This document shows positions 1 to 8,592 of a stretch of DNA of 62,818 nucleotides, one piece after another (positions within the stretch are counted from its first letter, which is position 1; each line of letters begins with the position of its first letter). The notes under the pieces were generated by a model. It searched no databases. It saw nothing but the letters and a program-made list of their open reading frames with translations, and was not told the DNA's origin. Where the stretch lies: positions 1-62,818 of the forward strand of contig CALUKK010000097.1 of NCBI GenBank assembly GCA_944321205.1, written 5' to 3'. The stretch is from an uncultured Alistipes sp. (lineage in GTDB: Bacteria; Bacteroidota; Bacteroidia; Bacteroidales; Rikenellaceae). The translations under genes were made by a program, and so were the position numbers.

Positions 1-22
1 TGAAGACTATAACACAAAAATA

Positions 23-50
23 AGATCCACACGCCGCGGCGTGTGGATCT
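23..50. terminator. Perfect 28-bp palindrome, probable terminator hairpin
   Basis: The bases form a gap-free inverted repeat centred between 36 and 37 with a GC-rich core. Read on the minus strand it is followed by TATTTTTGTG, a T-rich tail typical of intrinsic termination. On the plus strand the tail is GAAAACAAGA, which is a poor match. It could end a leftward transcript that escaped the stronger hairpin near 196-229, or belong to a gene beyond the left edge. Confidence 0.5.
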
Positions 51-190
51 GAAAACAAGAATCGCTATATTTGCATATCTGAAGAATCTGAAGGCGCCTC
101 CCCAGACACACTTTTTGAAACACTACCAATTCAATATCATGCTTCATTCATTTTACAATAAAATTAATTTTAAGAACATTATTGCACGCT

Positions 191-229
191 AAAAGACAAG
201 GGATTGGTAAAAAATCACCAATCCCTTGT
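191..229 (-). terminator. Rho-independent terminator of the araB operon
   Basis: A 13-bp perfect stem (196-208 with 217-229) with an 8-base A-rich loop lies 20 bases beyond the stop of the ribulokinase gene. On the minus strand the stem is followed by CTTTT. The position and orientation fit the end of the leftward araB/DUF6786 transcript. Confidence 0.75.
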
Positions 230-249
230 TTGAAATGCACATCATCAAT

Positions 250-1884
250 CTAACTATTCTTCTGGCTTTGCCCGAAGCTCCGGTAACGGGCGTAGAGTTT
301 GTCGTAGATGGCCTGCCGCTGCGGGTCGGGGGTGTATTCGGCCGAAAATCCCGGCTTCATCACTTGCTGTGCCGTTGCGATGTCGGGATGGACGCCGCTG
401 ATGACCGAGGCGAACATGGCGGCTCCCAGGGCGCACGCCTGGTCGCTGTCCAGCACGCGGATCTTCATGCCGGCAATGTCGGCCATGGTCTGCATGACGA
501 AGGGCGATTTGCGGGCAATGCCGCCGATGGCGATCACCTCGTCGATGCTGACACCCTCCTCGCGGAAGCGTTCGTTGATGGCCCGTGATCCGAAGGCCGT
601 CGCTTCGACCAGTGCCTTAAAGACGGCCGACGCTGAGGTGCCCAGCGTCAGCCCTTCGATGGCGCCGCGCATGCGGGGATCGAGGTCCGGCGTCCGGCGT
701 CCGTTGTGCCAGTCGAGAGCCACGGGGTCCTCCTCCGTGACGGGCAGTTTCCGCGCCTCCTCCGTCAGCCGGTTGAGGATCTCGCCTTCGAGGTCGCTCC
801 GTTCGGGGCACAGCTGCTGCAGGGGCCACGCCAGCATGCGGCGGAACCAGGCGTATATGTCGCCGAAGGCCGATTGTCCTGCCTCGAGCCCGACCAGCCC
901 GGGAAGGACCGAGCCGTCGACCTGTCCGCATATTCCGCGGACGGCTTTGTCACCGATCTCGTCATACGTGGCGACAGCGATGTCGCAGGTCGAGGTGCCC
1001 ATCACCTTTACCAGCGTTCCGGGGCGGATGCCCGCTCCGACGGCCCCGAAATGGCAGTCGATGGCTCCGATGCCGATGGCGATGCCGGCCCGGAGTCCCA
1101 GGCGGCGTGCCCACTCCTCTGTGAGGTGTCCGACGCATTCGTCGGCCGTCGAGGTCCGTGTGTAGAGGTGTCCCCGGAACAGGTTGTACAGCGGGTCGAC
1201 AGCCTCGAAAAACGAAGCCGCGGGGAGACCTCCCCACGTCTCGTGCCACGTGGCCTTGTGTCCGGCCACGCAACGGCTGCGGGGCATGGTCTCGGGACGG
1301 GTGTTGCCGGTGAGCACACCGGCCATCCAGTCGCAATGCTCCACCCACGAATAGGCCTTTCCGCGCAGTTCAGGGGCGTGGCGCAGGGCGTGCAGCATCT
1401 TGGCCCATGCCCATTCGCAGGAGTACGAACCGCCGCTGTAACGGGTGTAGTCAATCTCCCAGCGTTTCGATAGGGCGTTGATCTCGTCCGCTTCGGCAAG
1501 GGCCGTGTGGTCTTTCCAGAGGATGAACATCGCATCGGGGTGCTCGGCAAATTCGGGTAACAGCGACAGCGGTGTGCCGGTCGCATTGGTCAGGACGGGG
1601 GTCGAAGCCGTCGTGTCGAAACTGATGCCGCAGATCCGTGCGGCAACCTCCGGACCGCATGCCTGCAGGGACTCGCGGATGCACTGCTCGAGCGATTCGA
1701 GGTAGTCGAGCGGGTGTTGGCGGTATTGGTTCCGGCGGGGATCGCAGTAGAGTCCCTGCTTCCAGCGCGGATAGGTTACGACGGCGGTCGCTACGGTCGC
1801 TCCGTCCTTCGTGTCGACGACGAGACTCCGTACGGAATCGCTTCCGAAGTCGATGCCGATGGTGTATGTAGTTTCGGGTTGCAT
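250..1884 (-). CDS. araB: Ribulokinase (AraB-like FGGY kinase)
   Basis: A cytoplasmic kinase that phosphorylates ribulose at O5 with ATP. The 544-residue length is close to the usual 540-570. The N-terminus has the FGGY phosphate-1 motif GIDFGSDSVRS. The stretch RSRCVAGHKATWHETWGGLP near residue 205 is the ribulokinase signature, which separates it from xylulokinase and glycerol kinase. The C-terminal half has GGIARKSPFVMQ and ALGAAMFA, the second ATPase lobe. It starts 12 bases after the DUF6786-like gene and ends before a terminator, so the two form a leftward operon under the divergent lacI promoter. No L-arabinose isomerase or ribulose-5-P 4-epimerase is present, so the substrate may be D-ribulose rather than L-ribulose (inference). 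Confidence 0.88.
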   Translation of the reverse strand: MQPETTYTIGIDFGSDSVRSLVVDTKDGATVATAVVTYPRWKQGLYCDPRRNQYRQHPLDYLESLEQCIRESLQACGPEVAARICGISFDTTASTPVLTNATGTPLSLLPEFAEHPDAMFILWKDHTALAEADEINALSKRWEIDYTRYSGGSYSCEWAWAKMLHALRHAPELRGKAYSWVEHCDWMAGVLTGNTRPETMPRSRCVAGHKATWHETWGGLPAASFFEAVDPLYNLFRGHLYTRTSTADECVGHLTEEWARRLGLRAGIAIGIGAIDCHFGAVGAGIRPGTLVKVMGTSTCDIAVATYDEIGDKAVRGICGQVDGSVLPGLVGLEAGQSAFGDIYAWFRRMLAWPLQQLCPERSDLEGEILNRLTEEARKLPVTEEDPVALDWHNGRRTPDLDPRMRGAIEGLTLGTSASAVFKALVEATAFGSRAINERFREEGVSIDEVIAIGGIARKSPFVMQTMADIAGMKIRVLDSDQACALGAAMFASVISGVHPDIATAQQVMKPGFSAEYTPDPQRQAIYDKLYARYRSFGQSQKNS

Positions 1885-1896
1885 GGCGTGTATGTT

Positions 1897-3039
1897 TTAG
1901 AGTTTGAATGCATTTTTTACGGCTGCGGCCCCTCCCGGGACAATCGCCTCGAGGACGGCATCCAGACCGGTGGGCTCTCCCGTCAGGTGATAGACCTCTT
2001 GGATGTGAGTCTTCGATGCTCCGGGCTGCAGAAAGGCGGCCGACGACGAGGTTTCGAGTTCGTAGAAGGGACCCATGATCTCGCCGGTCTCCGTGGGTCC
2101 GTCGTTGTAGGCGTTGATGACATCGCCGCCGAACGGGTCATCCTGATAGCCCCAGCGGCTGTCCACGTAACGGTCGCCCTCAGTCGAGCGGGTGTGGCGG
2201 ATGAGGGTGATGCAGCCAGCCTTGGGATCGTAGCTGCCGCAGCAACCGGTGTCGCGGCCCGCCGGGATGCCGATCTTGGAGCGGAAGACTCCGTCGATGC
2301 GCATGCAGACCAGTCCCGGACTGACCCGAAGCCGGTTGGCCGGCATCGCCCCGAAATAGTCGCTGCGGACGATCTCGCCCGAGCCGGGGTTGGCGTAGGG
2401 AATGAAAACGGTTGTCGAGGTCGTGGGCGGGAACATGCCGAGCATCCAGATCGAAGGGGCCCCGCTTTGGGGAGTCCAGGCCTGTCCCCCGAGGTTGGTG
2501 ATGCGGTTCACGCTGCAGTAGATGACCGTGTCGAGTTTGCCCGCGGCCGGAATCTTGCGCAGAAATTCGGATTCGGTGGGGCGGAGCAGCTCGATGCTGC
2601 GGTCGATGCCGATCCGGAACCGATGTCCGGATGCGTTCCCCAGTTCTACTTCCTGCGTCAGCCGGACTTTGCGCTTCGAAACCTCGGCAACCTTGAACGG
2701 CAGAGTGTCGAGAGCTGCCGGGACGCGCCAATTCTCATAGTTCTGCGCAGTTCCGGGTGCAAAATAAAAGGAATAGGGGCCGCCTTCCGGTCCGAGCCAG
2801 AAGCGCTCCTCGCCGCCTACGGGATTGAAATGCGGGAGGGTGGATTTCGATGCGATCAACGGGCGGTTGATCCATCCGAAACCCGCTCCCCGTTCGCCGC
2901 GGGCCGTGGAGGTCATCACCCGTCCCTGCCATTGGGGGACTATGCAGACTCGTGCCCCGGCGGGTGTTTCGTCGGAGAGTTCGAGGGTTTCGATCTGGCA
3001 GGATTTCAGAAAATCCAGCACCTCTACATAGTTTCTCAT
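1897..3039 (-). CDS. DUF6786-like protein of unknown function
   Basis: A 380-residue protein without a signal peptide, so probably cytoplasmic. It resembles the Bacteroidetes family I know as DUF6786. The sequence is beta-rich with many Gly/Pro turns (for example GGEERFWLGPEGGPYSFYF near residues 76-94), consistent with a beta-sandwich of the galactose-mutarotase type, but I see no assignable catalytic set. It is the first gene downstream of the leftward promoter and is followed 12 bases later by ribulokinase. This suggests a role in handling the sugar that AraB phosphorylates, such as anomer conversion. That role is inference from context; the family name is from memory. Confidence 0.6.
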   Translation of the reverse strand: MRNYVEVLDFLKSCQIETLELSDETPAGARVCIVPQWQGRVMTSTARGERGAGFGWINRPLIASKSTLPHFNPVGGEERFWLGPEGGPYSFYFAPGTAQNYENWRVPAALDTLPFKVAEVSKRKVRLTQEVELGNASGHRFRIGIDRSIELLRPTESEFLRKIPAAGKLDTVIYCSVNRITNLGGQAWTPQSGAPSIWMLGMFPPTTSTTVFIPYANPGSGEIVRSDYFGAMPANRLRVSPGLVCMRIDGVFRSKIGIPAGRDTGCCGSYDPKAGCITLIRHTRSTEGDRYVDSRWGYQDDPFGGDVINAYNDGPTETGEIMGPFYELETSSSAAFLQPGASKTHIQEVYHLTGEPTGLDAVLEAIVPGGAAAVKNAFKL

Positions 3040-3070
3040 GTCGGATGGAATAAAAAAAAGGTGGAAAAAA

Positions 3071-3132
3071 TTTGTTTGTTAAAACGTTTTAATTACCTTT
3101 GCAAAGGTAACGAAAATTTCTATCCCTCCAAA
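3071..3132. promoter_or_regulatory. Symmetric divergent promoters for lacI and the araB operon
   Basis: Rightward promoter: TTTG at 3071-3074, 19-base spacer, TACCTTTG at 3094-3101. Leftward promoter: TTTG at 3132-3129, 19-base spacer, TACCTTTG at 3109-3102. Both match the Bacteroidetes sigma consensus exactly. The two -7 boxes abut as one 18-bp palindrome (3093-3110), so the polymerase footprints overlap almost completely. Predicted starts are near 3107 (right) and 3096 (left). The LacI operator at 3079-3092 lies inside the rightward spacer and just past the leftward start, so a bound repressor would block both. Confidence 0.8.
3079..3092. promoter_or_regulatory. LacI-family operator (copy 1)
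   Basis: TTAAAACGTTTTAA is a perfect 14-bp palindrome with the central CG typical of LacI/GalR-family operators. It sits between the -33 and -7 boxes of the lacI promoter and overlaps the start region of the leftward araB promoter. An identical copy lies at 4246-4259. Confidence 0.85.
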
Positions 3133-3151
3133 TTATCCGACAGATAAAAAA

Positions 3152-4195
3152 ATGGGAGAACGGACTCGTAAGATAACAATCAAGGATATTGCAGCGGAAG
3201 CCGGCGTTTCGATTGCGCTGGTCTCATTTGTCATGAACGGCAAATCGGACGGAAAGGGCGGCTACCGGGTCAACAAGGAGACGGCCGAACGGATTCGATC
3301 AGTGGCGGAACGCCTTAATTATCAACCGAATGATGCAGCCAGAATGCTGCGGAGCGGCAAGACCAACACGATCGGGGTGATCGTTTCGGACATCTCGAAC
3401 AAGTTCTTTGCCGACATTGCGCGCTGCATCGAGGACCGGGCCTATAAACATAAGTATACGGTGTTGTTCGGCAGTACGGACGAAAATTCACAGAAACTCG
3501 AGAATCTGATCGAAGTCTTCCGCAACAAGGGAATCGACGGACTGATCGTGGTCCCCTGCGAAGGAGCAGACCCGATTCTCCGTAAACTTGCCGACGAGAA
3601 TTTTCCGTTGGTCCTGCTGGACCGCGAAGTTCCCGGGGCCGATCTGAGTAGTGTGGTGCTCAATAACCGACGGGCTGGCGGTCAGGTGACGGAAGTACTT
3701 GTGAAACAGGGCTACAGGAAGATTGAAATGATCTCTTATTCGATGAATCTTTCGAATATTCGTGAGCGGGAGGAGGGGTATCGCGCCTGCATGACGGAGA
3801 ACGGACTGGGCGAATATGTCCGGATTCACCACCTGCGCCACGACCGCATGGATCGCATTACCGAGATCCTGCGGGATGCACGCGAACGGCAGGTTGAGGC
3901 TTTTGTCTTCGCAACCAATACGTTGGCGCTGCAGGGCGTTACCGCCATTTTCCGGCAGGGGTGGCAGATTCCGCGTGACTTTTCGATGGTTTGCTTTGAT
4001 ACGAACGAGGCATTCGACCTCTACAAGACAGCGGCGGCCTGCGTGAGCCAGCCCATTGAACGCTTCGGGGCCGAGGCGCTGGATCTGTTGCTGAAGAGCA
4101 TCGAACATCGGGATCAACCGATGGCCTGCACGCGCGTCGTACTGTCGCCTGAAATTGTTGAATATAACAAATTTGACTCGTATCACAAAAATTAA
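3152..4195 (+). CDS. LacI-family transcriptional regulator
   Basis: A 347-residue DNA-binding regulator. The N-terminal LacI helix-turn-helix is clear (ITIKDIAAEAGVSIALVSFV) and is followed by the hinge region LNYQPNDAARMLRSGKTNTI. The rest is a periplasmic-binding-protein-like effector domain (IGVIVSDISNKFFADIARCI, then GIDGLIVVPCEG). The ATG at 3152 puts about 45 bases of leader after the predicted start. Identical operators in its own promoter and before the downstream lyase gene imply autoregulation and control of both the araB arm and the lyase-symporter-fucI arm. The effector is unknown; a pentose or pentulose is the natural guess. Confidence 0.92.
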   Translation: MGERTRKITIKDIAAEAGVSIALVSFVMNGKSDGKGGYRVNKETAERIRSVAERLNYQPNDAARMLRSGKTNTIGVIVSDISNKFFADIARCIEDRAYKHKYTVLFGSTDENSQKLENLIEVFRNKGIDGLIVVPCEGADPILRKLADENFPLVLLDREVPGADLSSVVLNNRRAGGQVTEVLVKQGYRKIEMISYSMNLSNIREREEGYRACMTENGLGEYVRIHHLRHDRMDRITEILRDARERQVEAFVFATNTLALQGVTAIFRQGWQIPRDFSMVCFDTNEAFDLYKTAAACVSQPIERFGAEALDLLLKSIEHRDQPMACTRVVLSPEIVEYNKFDSYHKN

Positions 4196-4245
4196 CAAAC
4201 AAGTTCCGAAAGCTTCACTAAAGAAGTAAAAGTCATAATTTTATA

Positions 4246-4259
4246 TTAAAACGTTTTAA
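4246..4259. promoter_or_regulatory. LacI-family operator (copy 2)
   Basis: This copy is identical to the operator at 3079-3092 (TTAAAACGTTTTAA) and lies 48 bases before the lyase start codon in the 112-base gap after lacI. A weak -7-like element (TAATCTTTA, 4263-4271) follows it. I do not see a good -33 box, so this promoter may need an activator or be weak. Confidence 0.8.
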
Positions 4260-4307
4260 GGATAATCTTTACATATAGAATTATTATATCGAAAAATAAT
4301 AACAACC

Positions 4308-5219
4308 ATGACTTGCATCAAAGGAATCATTCCGCCGATGATCACCCCGCTGAAAGGGGACGACGAACTGGATCTGGAAGGTACCTCGCGACTGGTCGAG
4401 CACATGCTCGCCGGCGGGGTTCATGCCCTCTTTCTGCTCGGCACGACGGGCGAGGCACAGAGCCTGACCTATCGGCTGCGTTATGAATTTGTCGAACAGG
4501 TCTGCCGTCAGGTTGCCGGGCGTGTCCCCGTGCTGGTGGGTGTCACGGATACGGCGCTCGACGAGAGTGTTCGTCTGGCCGAGCACGCTGCCAAATGCGG
4601 TGCCGTCGGCGTAGTGGCGGCCGCTCCCTACTATTTTGCCCCCTCGCAGCAGGAGCTCGTCGAGTATTACACGGCCCTGGCCGACCGGCTGCCGTTGCCG
4701 CTCTACCTCTACAACATGCCTTCGCACGTCAAGGTCTTTCTCGAACCGGCGACCGTCAAGACGCTCGCCGACCACCCGAATATTGTTGGTCTGAAGGACA
4801 GCTCCGCCAATATGACCTATTTCGAGACGTTGATCTATCACCTCGGCGACCGGGCCGATTTTGCGCTCTACGTCGGTCCGGAGGAGTTGACCGGTGAATG
4901 CGTGCTGATGGGTGCCGACGGCGGGGTGAACGGCGGTGCGAACCTTTTCCCGGAACTCTACGTGGCGATGTACGACGCTGCCTGCAAACACGACATCGTC
5001 CGCGTCCGCGAATTGCAGCACCGGATCATGCAGATCAGTACGACGATCTACACCGTCGGCAAGTATGGTTCGAGCTACCTGAAAGGGGTGAAGTGCGCCC
5101 TCTCGCTGATGGGCATTTGCGACGATTACCTCTCGTATCCCTACCGGAAGTTCCGCGCCGAGGAGCGCAGCCGCATCCGTCAGGCACTCGAAGCGTTGGG
5201 CGTCAAGTGTGTCGGTTGA
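4308..5219 (+). CDS. DHDPS/N-acetylneuraminate lyase family aldolase
   Basis: A 303-residue class I aldolase of the DapA/NAL superfamily, which acts through a Schiff base on pyruvate-type substrates. Visible signatures are GTTGE (residues 45-49, carboxylate-binding loop), the catalytic Tyr135 in YNMPSHV and the Schiff-base Lys163 in GLKDSS. The GTTGE loop matches DHDPS and 2-keto-3-deoxy-acid aldolases rather than the GSTGE of E. coli NanA, so I do not call it sialic acid lyase. A true lysine-pathway DapA is unlikely in this catabolic position behind a LacI operator. Cleavage or dehydration of a 2-keto-3-deoxy sugar acid is plausible. It is the first gene of the rightward run. Confidence 0.85.
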   Translation: MTCIKGIIPPMITPLKGDDELDLEGTSRLVEHMLAGGVHALFLLGTTGEAQSLTYRLRYEFVEQVCRQVAGRVPVLVGVTDTALDESVRLAEHAAKCGAVGVVAAAPYYFAPSQQELVEYYTALADRLPLPLYLYNMPSHVKVFLEPATVKTLADHPNIVGLKDSSANMTYFETLIYHLGDRADFALYVGPEELTGECVLMGADGGVNGGANLFPELYVAMYDAACKHDIVRVRELQHRIMQISTTIYTVGKYGSSYLKGVKCALSLMGICDDYLSYPYRKFRAEERSRIRQALEALGVKCVG

Positions 5220-5235
5220 TCCCCGAGATCCCGAA

Positions 5236-5269
5236 CCGGGCGGACTGTTTCGCGGAACGGTCCGCCCGG
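5236..5269. other. Intercistronic hairpin between lyase and symporter
   Basis: A 10-bp GC-rich stem (5236-5245 with 5260-5269) has a loop that can pair further (GTTT with GAAC). It lies 17 bases past the lyase stop with no T-tract on either strand. It may protect the upstream message or attenuate readthrough into the symporter rather than terminate fully. Confidence 0.4.
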
Positions 5270-5306
5270 ATGTGAAACCGAATTGAAACTCTAACCTGAA
5301 CAACCT

Positions 5307-6791
5307 ATGGATATAACCATACTTGATTATATTGTCTTCTTCCTTTTTGTGGGAGGTGTCGCCCTGTTCGGCTGCTCGTTCTATTATCGCAGCCGCAAGG
5401 GGGCTGCAGCCTTCACGGCTGCCGAGGGGTCATTGCCCACGTGGGTCGTGGGAATGTCGATCTTCGCCACGTTCGTCAGCAGCATCAGTTTCCTGGGATT
5501 GCCCGGTGATGCTTACAAAGGCAACTGGAATCCCTTCGTCTTCAGCCTCTCGATCCCCATCGCCACGTGGCTGGCGGCCAAGGTCTTCATCCCGCTCTAC
5601 CGCAACGTCAACAGCGTCTCGGCCTACCACTATCTGGAGCTCCGTTTCGGATATTGGGCGCGGTGCTATGCGGCTATCTGTTACCTGTTGACACAGTTGG
5701 CCCGCGTCGGGTCGATTCTGCTGCTGCTGGCTCTGCCGCTACACACGATGTTCGGCTGGGACGTGGCGACGATCATTATCTGTACGGGAATTGCCACGCT
5801 GGCCTATACGTTGCTGGGCGGAATTGCCGCCGTGGTCTGGACCGATGCCATTCAGGGCATCATTCTCATCGTCGGGGCCGTGGCCTGCGCGCTGCTGCTG
5901 ACTTTCGGAATGCCCGATGGCCCGGGGCAACTCTTCCGGATCGCCGCCGAACACGGCAAATTCAATCTCGGCAGCTTCGGCGCAAGCCTCACGGAGCCGA
6001 CCTTCTGGGTGGTGCTCATCTACGGGCTCTTCGTCAACATGCAGAACTACGGCATCGACCAGAACTACGTGCAGCGCTACATGACGACCCGCTCGACGGC
6101 CGAAGCCGTGAAGTCGACCCTCTTCGGCGGTCTGCTCTACATCCCCGTGTCGCTCGTCTTCGTCTATATCGGCACGGCGCTCTTTTCCTACTACACGGCG
6201 CAGCCAGACCTGCTGCCCGCCGGGACGCCGGCCGATCAGGTCTTTCCGTGGTTCATTGTCCACGGACTGCCGACCGGTCTGACGGGTCTGGTCATCGCCT
6301 CGCTCTTCTCGGCCGGCATGTCCACCGTGGCGACAAGCATCAACTCCTCGGCCACGATCGTGCTGACGGATTTCGCCAAGCGCCTCTCGAAGCGCGACCT
6401 CTCCGAAAAGGGCAGCATGCGGGTGCTCTATGCCACGTCGTTCGTGGTCGGAGCACTGGGTATCGTCATGGGGTTGATGATGATGAGCATCGACGGCGTG
6501 CTGGATGCCTGGTGGAAACTCTCGTCGATCTTCAGCGGCGGCATGCTGGGCCTCTTCCTGCTGGGTGTCGTCTGCCGCAACGTCCGCCGGGCCCATGCCG
6601 TTGTGGCGGTGATTCTCGGGTTGCTGACCATTGCCTGGATGAGTCTTTCGCCGCTGATCAACGAGGGGGCACCCTTCTACCGGTTCCACAGCCCGCTGCA
6701 TACCTATCTGACGATCGTCTTCGGGACGACGGTCATCTTCCTGGTCGGATTCCTGCTGACGGTGCTGACCCGTAAAAAAGCCAACTTGTAA
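5307..6791 (+). CDS. Sodium:solute symporter (SSS family)
   Basis: A 494-residue inner-membrane transporter with about 13 hydrophobic segments starting near residue 7. SSS features include the early segment with [19 protein letters not shown] and the conserved [15 protein letters not shown]. The later [20 protein letters not shown] is the family segment that carries sodium ligands. It would import a sugar or sugar acid with Na+. It lies between the lyase and L-fucose isomerase genes, so the transported compound is probably a substrate of one of them. Substrate cannot be read from sequence; SSS members carry sugars, sialic acid and carboxylates. Confidence 0.9.
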   Translation: MDITILDYIVFFLFVGGVALFGCSFYYRSRKGAAAFTAAEGSLPTWVVGMSIFATFVSSISFLGLPGDAYKGNWNPFVFSLSIPIATWLAAKVFIPLYRNVNSVSAYHYLELRFGYWARCYAAICYLLTQLARVGSILLLLALPLHTMFGWDVATIIICTGIATLAYTLLGGIAAVVWTDAIQGIILIVGAVACALLLTFGMPDGPGQLFRIAAEHGKFNLGSFGASLTEPTFWVVLIYGLFVNMQNYGIDQNYVQRYMTTRSTAEAVKSTLFGGLLYIPVSLVFVYIGTALFSYYTAQPDLLPAGTPADQVFPWFIVHGLPTGLTGLVIASLFSAGMSTVATSINSSATIVLTDFAKRLSKRDLSEKGSMRVLYATSFVVGALGIVMGLMMMSIDGVLDAWWKLSSIFSGGMLGLFLLGVVCRNVRRAHAVVAVILGLLTIAWMSLSPLINEGAPFYRFHSPLHTYLTIVFGTTVIFLVGFLLTVLTRKKANL

Positions 6792-6813
6792 CGAAAAACC
6801 AACCAACAGAGCC

Positions 6814-8589
6814 ATGAAAAACTATCGACCTAAAATTGGGATCCGTCCGATCATCGACGGCCGCCGCGGCGGGATCCGTGAATCACTGGAAGCAATGACC
6901 ATGGGTATGGCCCGGCGTGTGGCCCGCCTGTATGCCGAGGAGTTGCGCTATTCGGACGGTACGCCCGTCGAGTGCGTGATTGCCGACACGACGATCGGCG
7001 GTGTGGCCGAAGCGGCCGCCTGCGCCGAGAAGTTCCGGGTGGAGAATGTCGGAGCCGTACTTTCGGTGACTCCGTGCTGGTGCTACGGCGCCGAGACGAT
7101 CGACATGGATCCGCTGACGCCAAAGGCCATCTGGGGCTTCAACGGTACGGAGCGACCCGGCGCTGTCTATCTGGCCTCGGCGCTGGCCGGACACAATCAG
7201 AAGGGGCTGCCGGCCTTCGGTATCTACGGCCGCGACGTGCAGGACGTGACCGACGAGACGATTCCGGCCGACGTGCGTGAGAAACTGCTGCGTTTCGGAC
7301 GCGCTGCGGTGGCCGTGATGCAGATGCGCGGCAAATCCTACCTCTCGATCGGTTCGGTATCGATGGGCATTGCCGGTTCGATGCCCAATCCGGACTTCTT
7401 CCAGGAGTATCTCGGCATGCGCAACGAGGCGGTCGACTGCTCGGAGATCGAGCGGCGGATCGAACTGAGCATCTACGACCGCGGGGAGGTTGAGCGGGCC
7501 ATGGCCTGGGTGACGAAATACTGCAAGGTGAACGAAGGCCGGGACTGCAACCCCGAGCATCTGGTCTATCCGCGCGAAAAGAAGGAGCAGATCTGGGAGT
7601 ATGTGGTGAAGATGACGATGATCATCCGTGACCTGATGCACGGTAATCCGGTTCTGTCATCCATGGGCTTCGAGGAGGAGGCCATGGGTCACAACGCCAT
7701 TGCGGGTGGATTCCAGGGTCAGCGTCAGTGGACCGATTTCCGGCCCGACGGTGACTTCTCGGAGGCGATGCTCAACTCGTCGTTCGACTGGAACGGCATT
7801 CGGGAGGCGGTCACCTTTGCCACGGAGAACGATACGCTGAACGGCGTCTCGATGCTGCTCATGCACCTGCTGACCAACCGTGCGCAGATTTTTGCCGACG
7901 TACGCACCTACTGGTCGCCCGAGGCCGTGGAGCGCGTGACGGGGCTGCAGCTCGAAGGCAAGGCTGCAGGCGGCATCATCCACCTGATCAACTCGGGCTC
8001 GTGTACGCTCGACGCAACGGGCCGGCAGACCAATGCGGCCGGAGAACCAGTGATGAAGCCCTTCTGGGAGATCACGCAGGCCGATGTCGAGGCCAGTCTG
8101 GCCGCCACGACGTGGTATCCGGCCGGTCGAGAATACATGCGCGGCGGTGGTTTCTCGTCGCATTTCCTCACGCGCGGCGAGATGCCGATGACGATGTGCC
8201 GTCTGAATCTGGTCAAGGGGCTCGGTCCCGTACTGCAGATTGCCGAGGGGTGGGCGGTGAATGTCGCTCCGAAGATCTTTGAGGTGATCAACAAGCGCAC
8301 CGACCAGACGTGGCCGACGACCTGGTTTGCCCCGCGTCTGACGGGCCACGGCGCTTTCCGCGACGTCTATTCGGTGATGAACGCCTGGGGGGCCAACCAC
8401 GGGGCGATCAGCTACGGACATGTCGGAGCGGATCTGGTGACGCTGGCCTCGATGCTGCGCATTCCGGTAGCGATGCACAACCTTTCGGAGGAGTCGCTGT
8501 TCCGTCCCTCGGCCTGGGGCGCTTTTGGCACCGATCCCGAAGGCAGCGACTTCCGCGCCTGCAAAAATTACGGACCTTTATATCGCTAA
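6814..8589 (+). CDS. fucI: L-fucose (D-arabinose) isomerase
   Basis: A ketol isomerase of 591 residues, the same length as E. coli FucI and strikingly similar along its whole length from memory. It converts L-fucose to L-fuculose and, in known homologues, D-arabinose to D-ribulose, using Mn2+. The metal and catalytic motifs are in place: Glu in ATENDTLNG, Asp in [10 protein letters not shown] and His in [14 protein letters not shown]. Other family signatures are [19 protein letters not shown] and [13 protein letters not shown]. It is followed 4 bases later by ribokinase. No fuculokinase (FucK) or fuculose-1-P aldolase (FucA) is in the window, which favours a D-arabinose or D-ribulose role here (inference). 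Confidence 0.95.
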   Translation: MKNYRPKIGIRPIIDGRRGGIRESLEAMTMGMARRVARLYAEELRYSDGTPVECVIADTTIGGVAEAAACAEKFRVENVGAVLSVTPCWCYGAETIDMDPLTPKAIWGFNGTERPGAVYLASALAGHNQKGLPAFGIYGRDVQDVTDETIPADVREKLLRFGRAAVAVMQMRGKSYLSIGSVSMGIAGSMPNPDFFQEYLGMRNEAVDCSEIERRIELSIYDRGEVERAMAWVTKYCKVNEGRDCNPEHLVYPREKKEQIWEYVVKMTMIIRDLMHGNPVLSSMGFEEEAMGHNAIAGGFQGQRQWTDFRPDGDFSEAMLNSSFDWNGIREAVTFATENDTLNGVSMLLMHLLTNRAQIFADVRTYWSPEAVERVTGLQLEGKAAGGIIHLINSGSCTLDATGRQTNAAGEPVMKPFWEITQADVEASLAATTWYPAGREYMRGGGFSSHFLTRGEMPMTMCRLNLVKGLGPVLQIAEGWAVNVAPKIFEVINKRTDQTWPTTWFAPRLTGHGAFRDVYSVMNAWGANHGAISYGHVGADLVTLASMLRIPVAMHNLSEESLFRPSAWGAFGTDPEGSDFRACKNYGPLYR

Positions 8590-8592
8590 AAA

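Noticed and set aside
4308..5219. Calling the lyase N-acetylneuraminate lyase because a sialidase-like gene and an O-acetylesterase lie downstream
   Set aside because: The loop is GTTGE rather than the NanA-type GSTGE, and no ManNAc epimerase or NanT-like gene is present, so the sialic acid reading is too thin.
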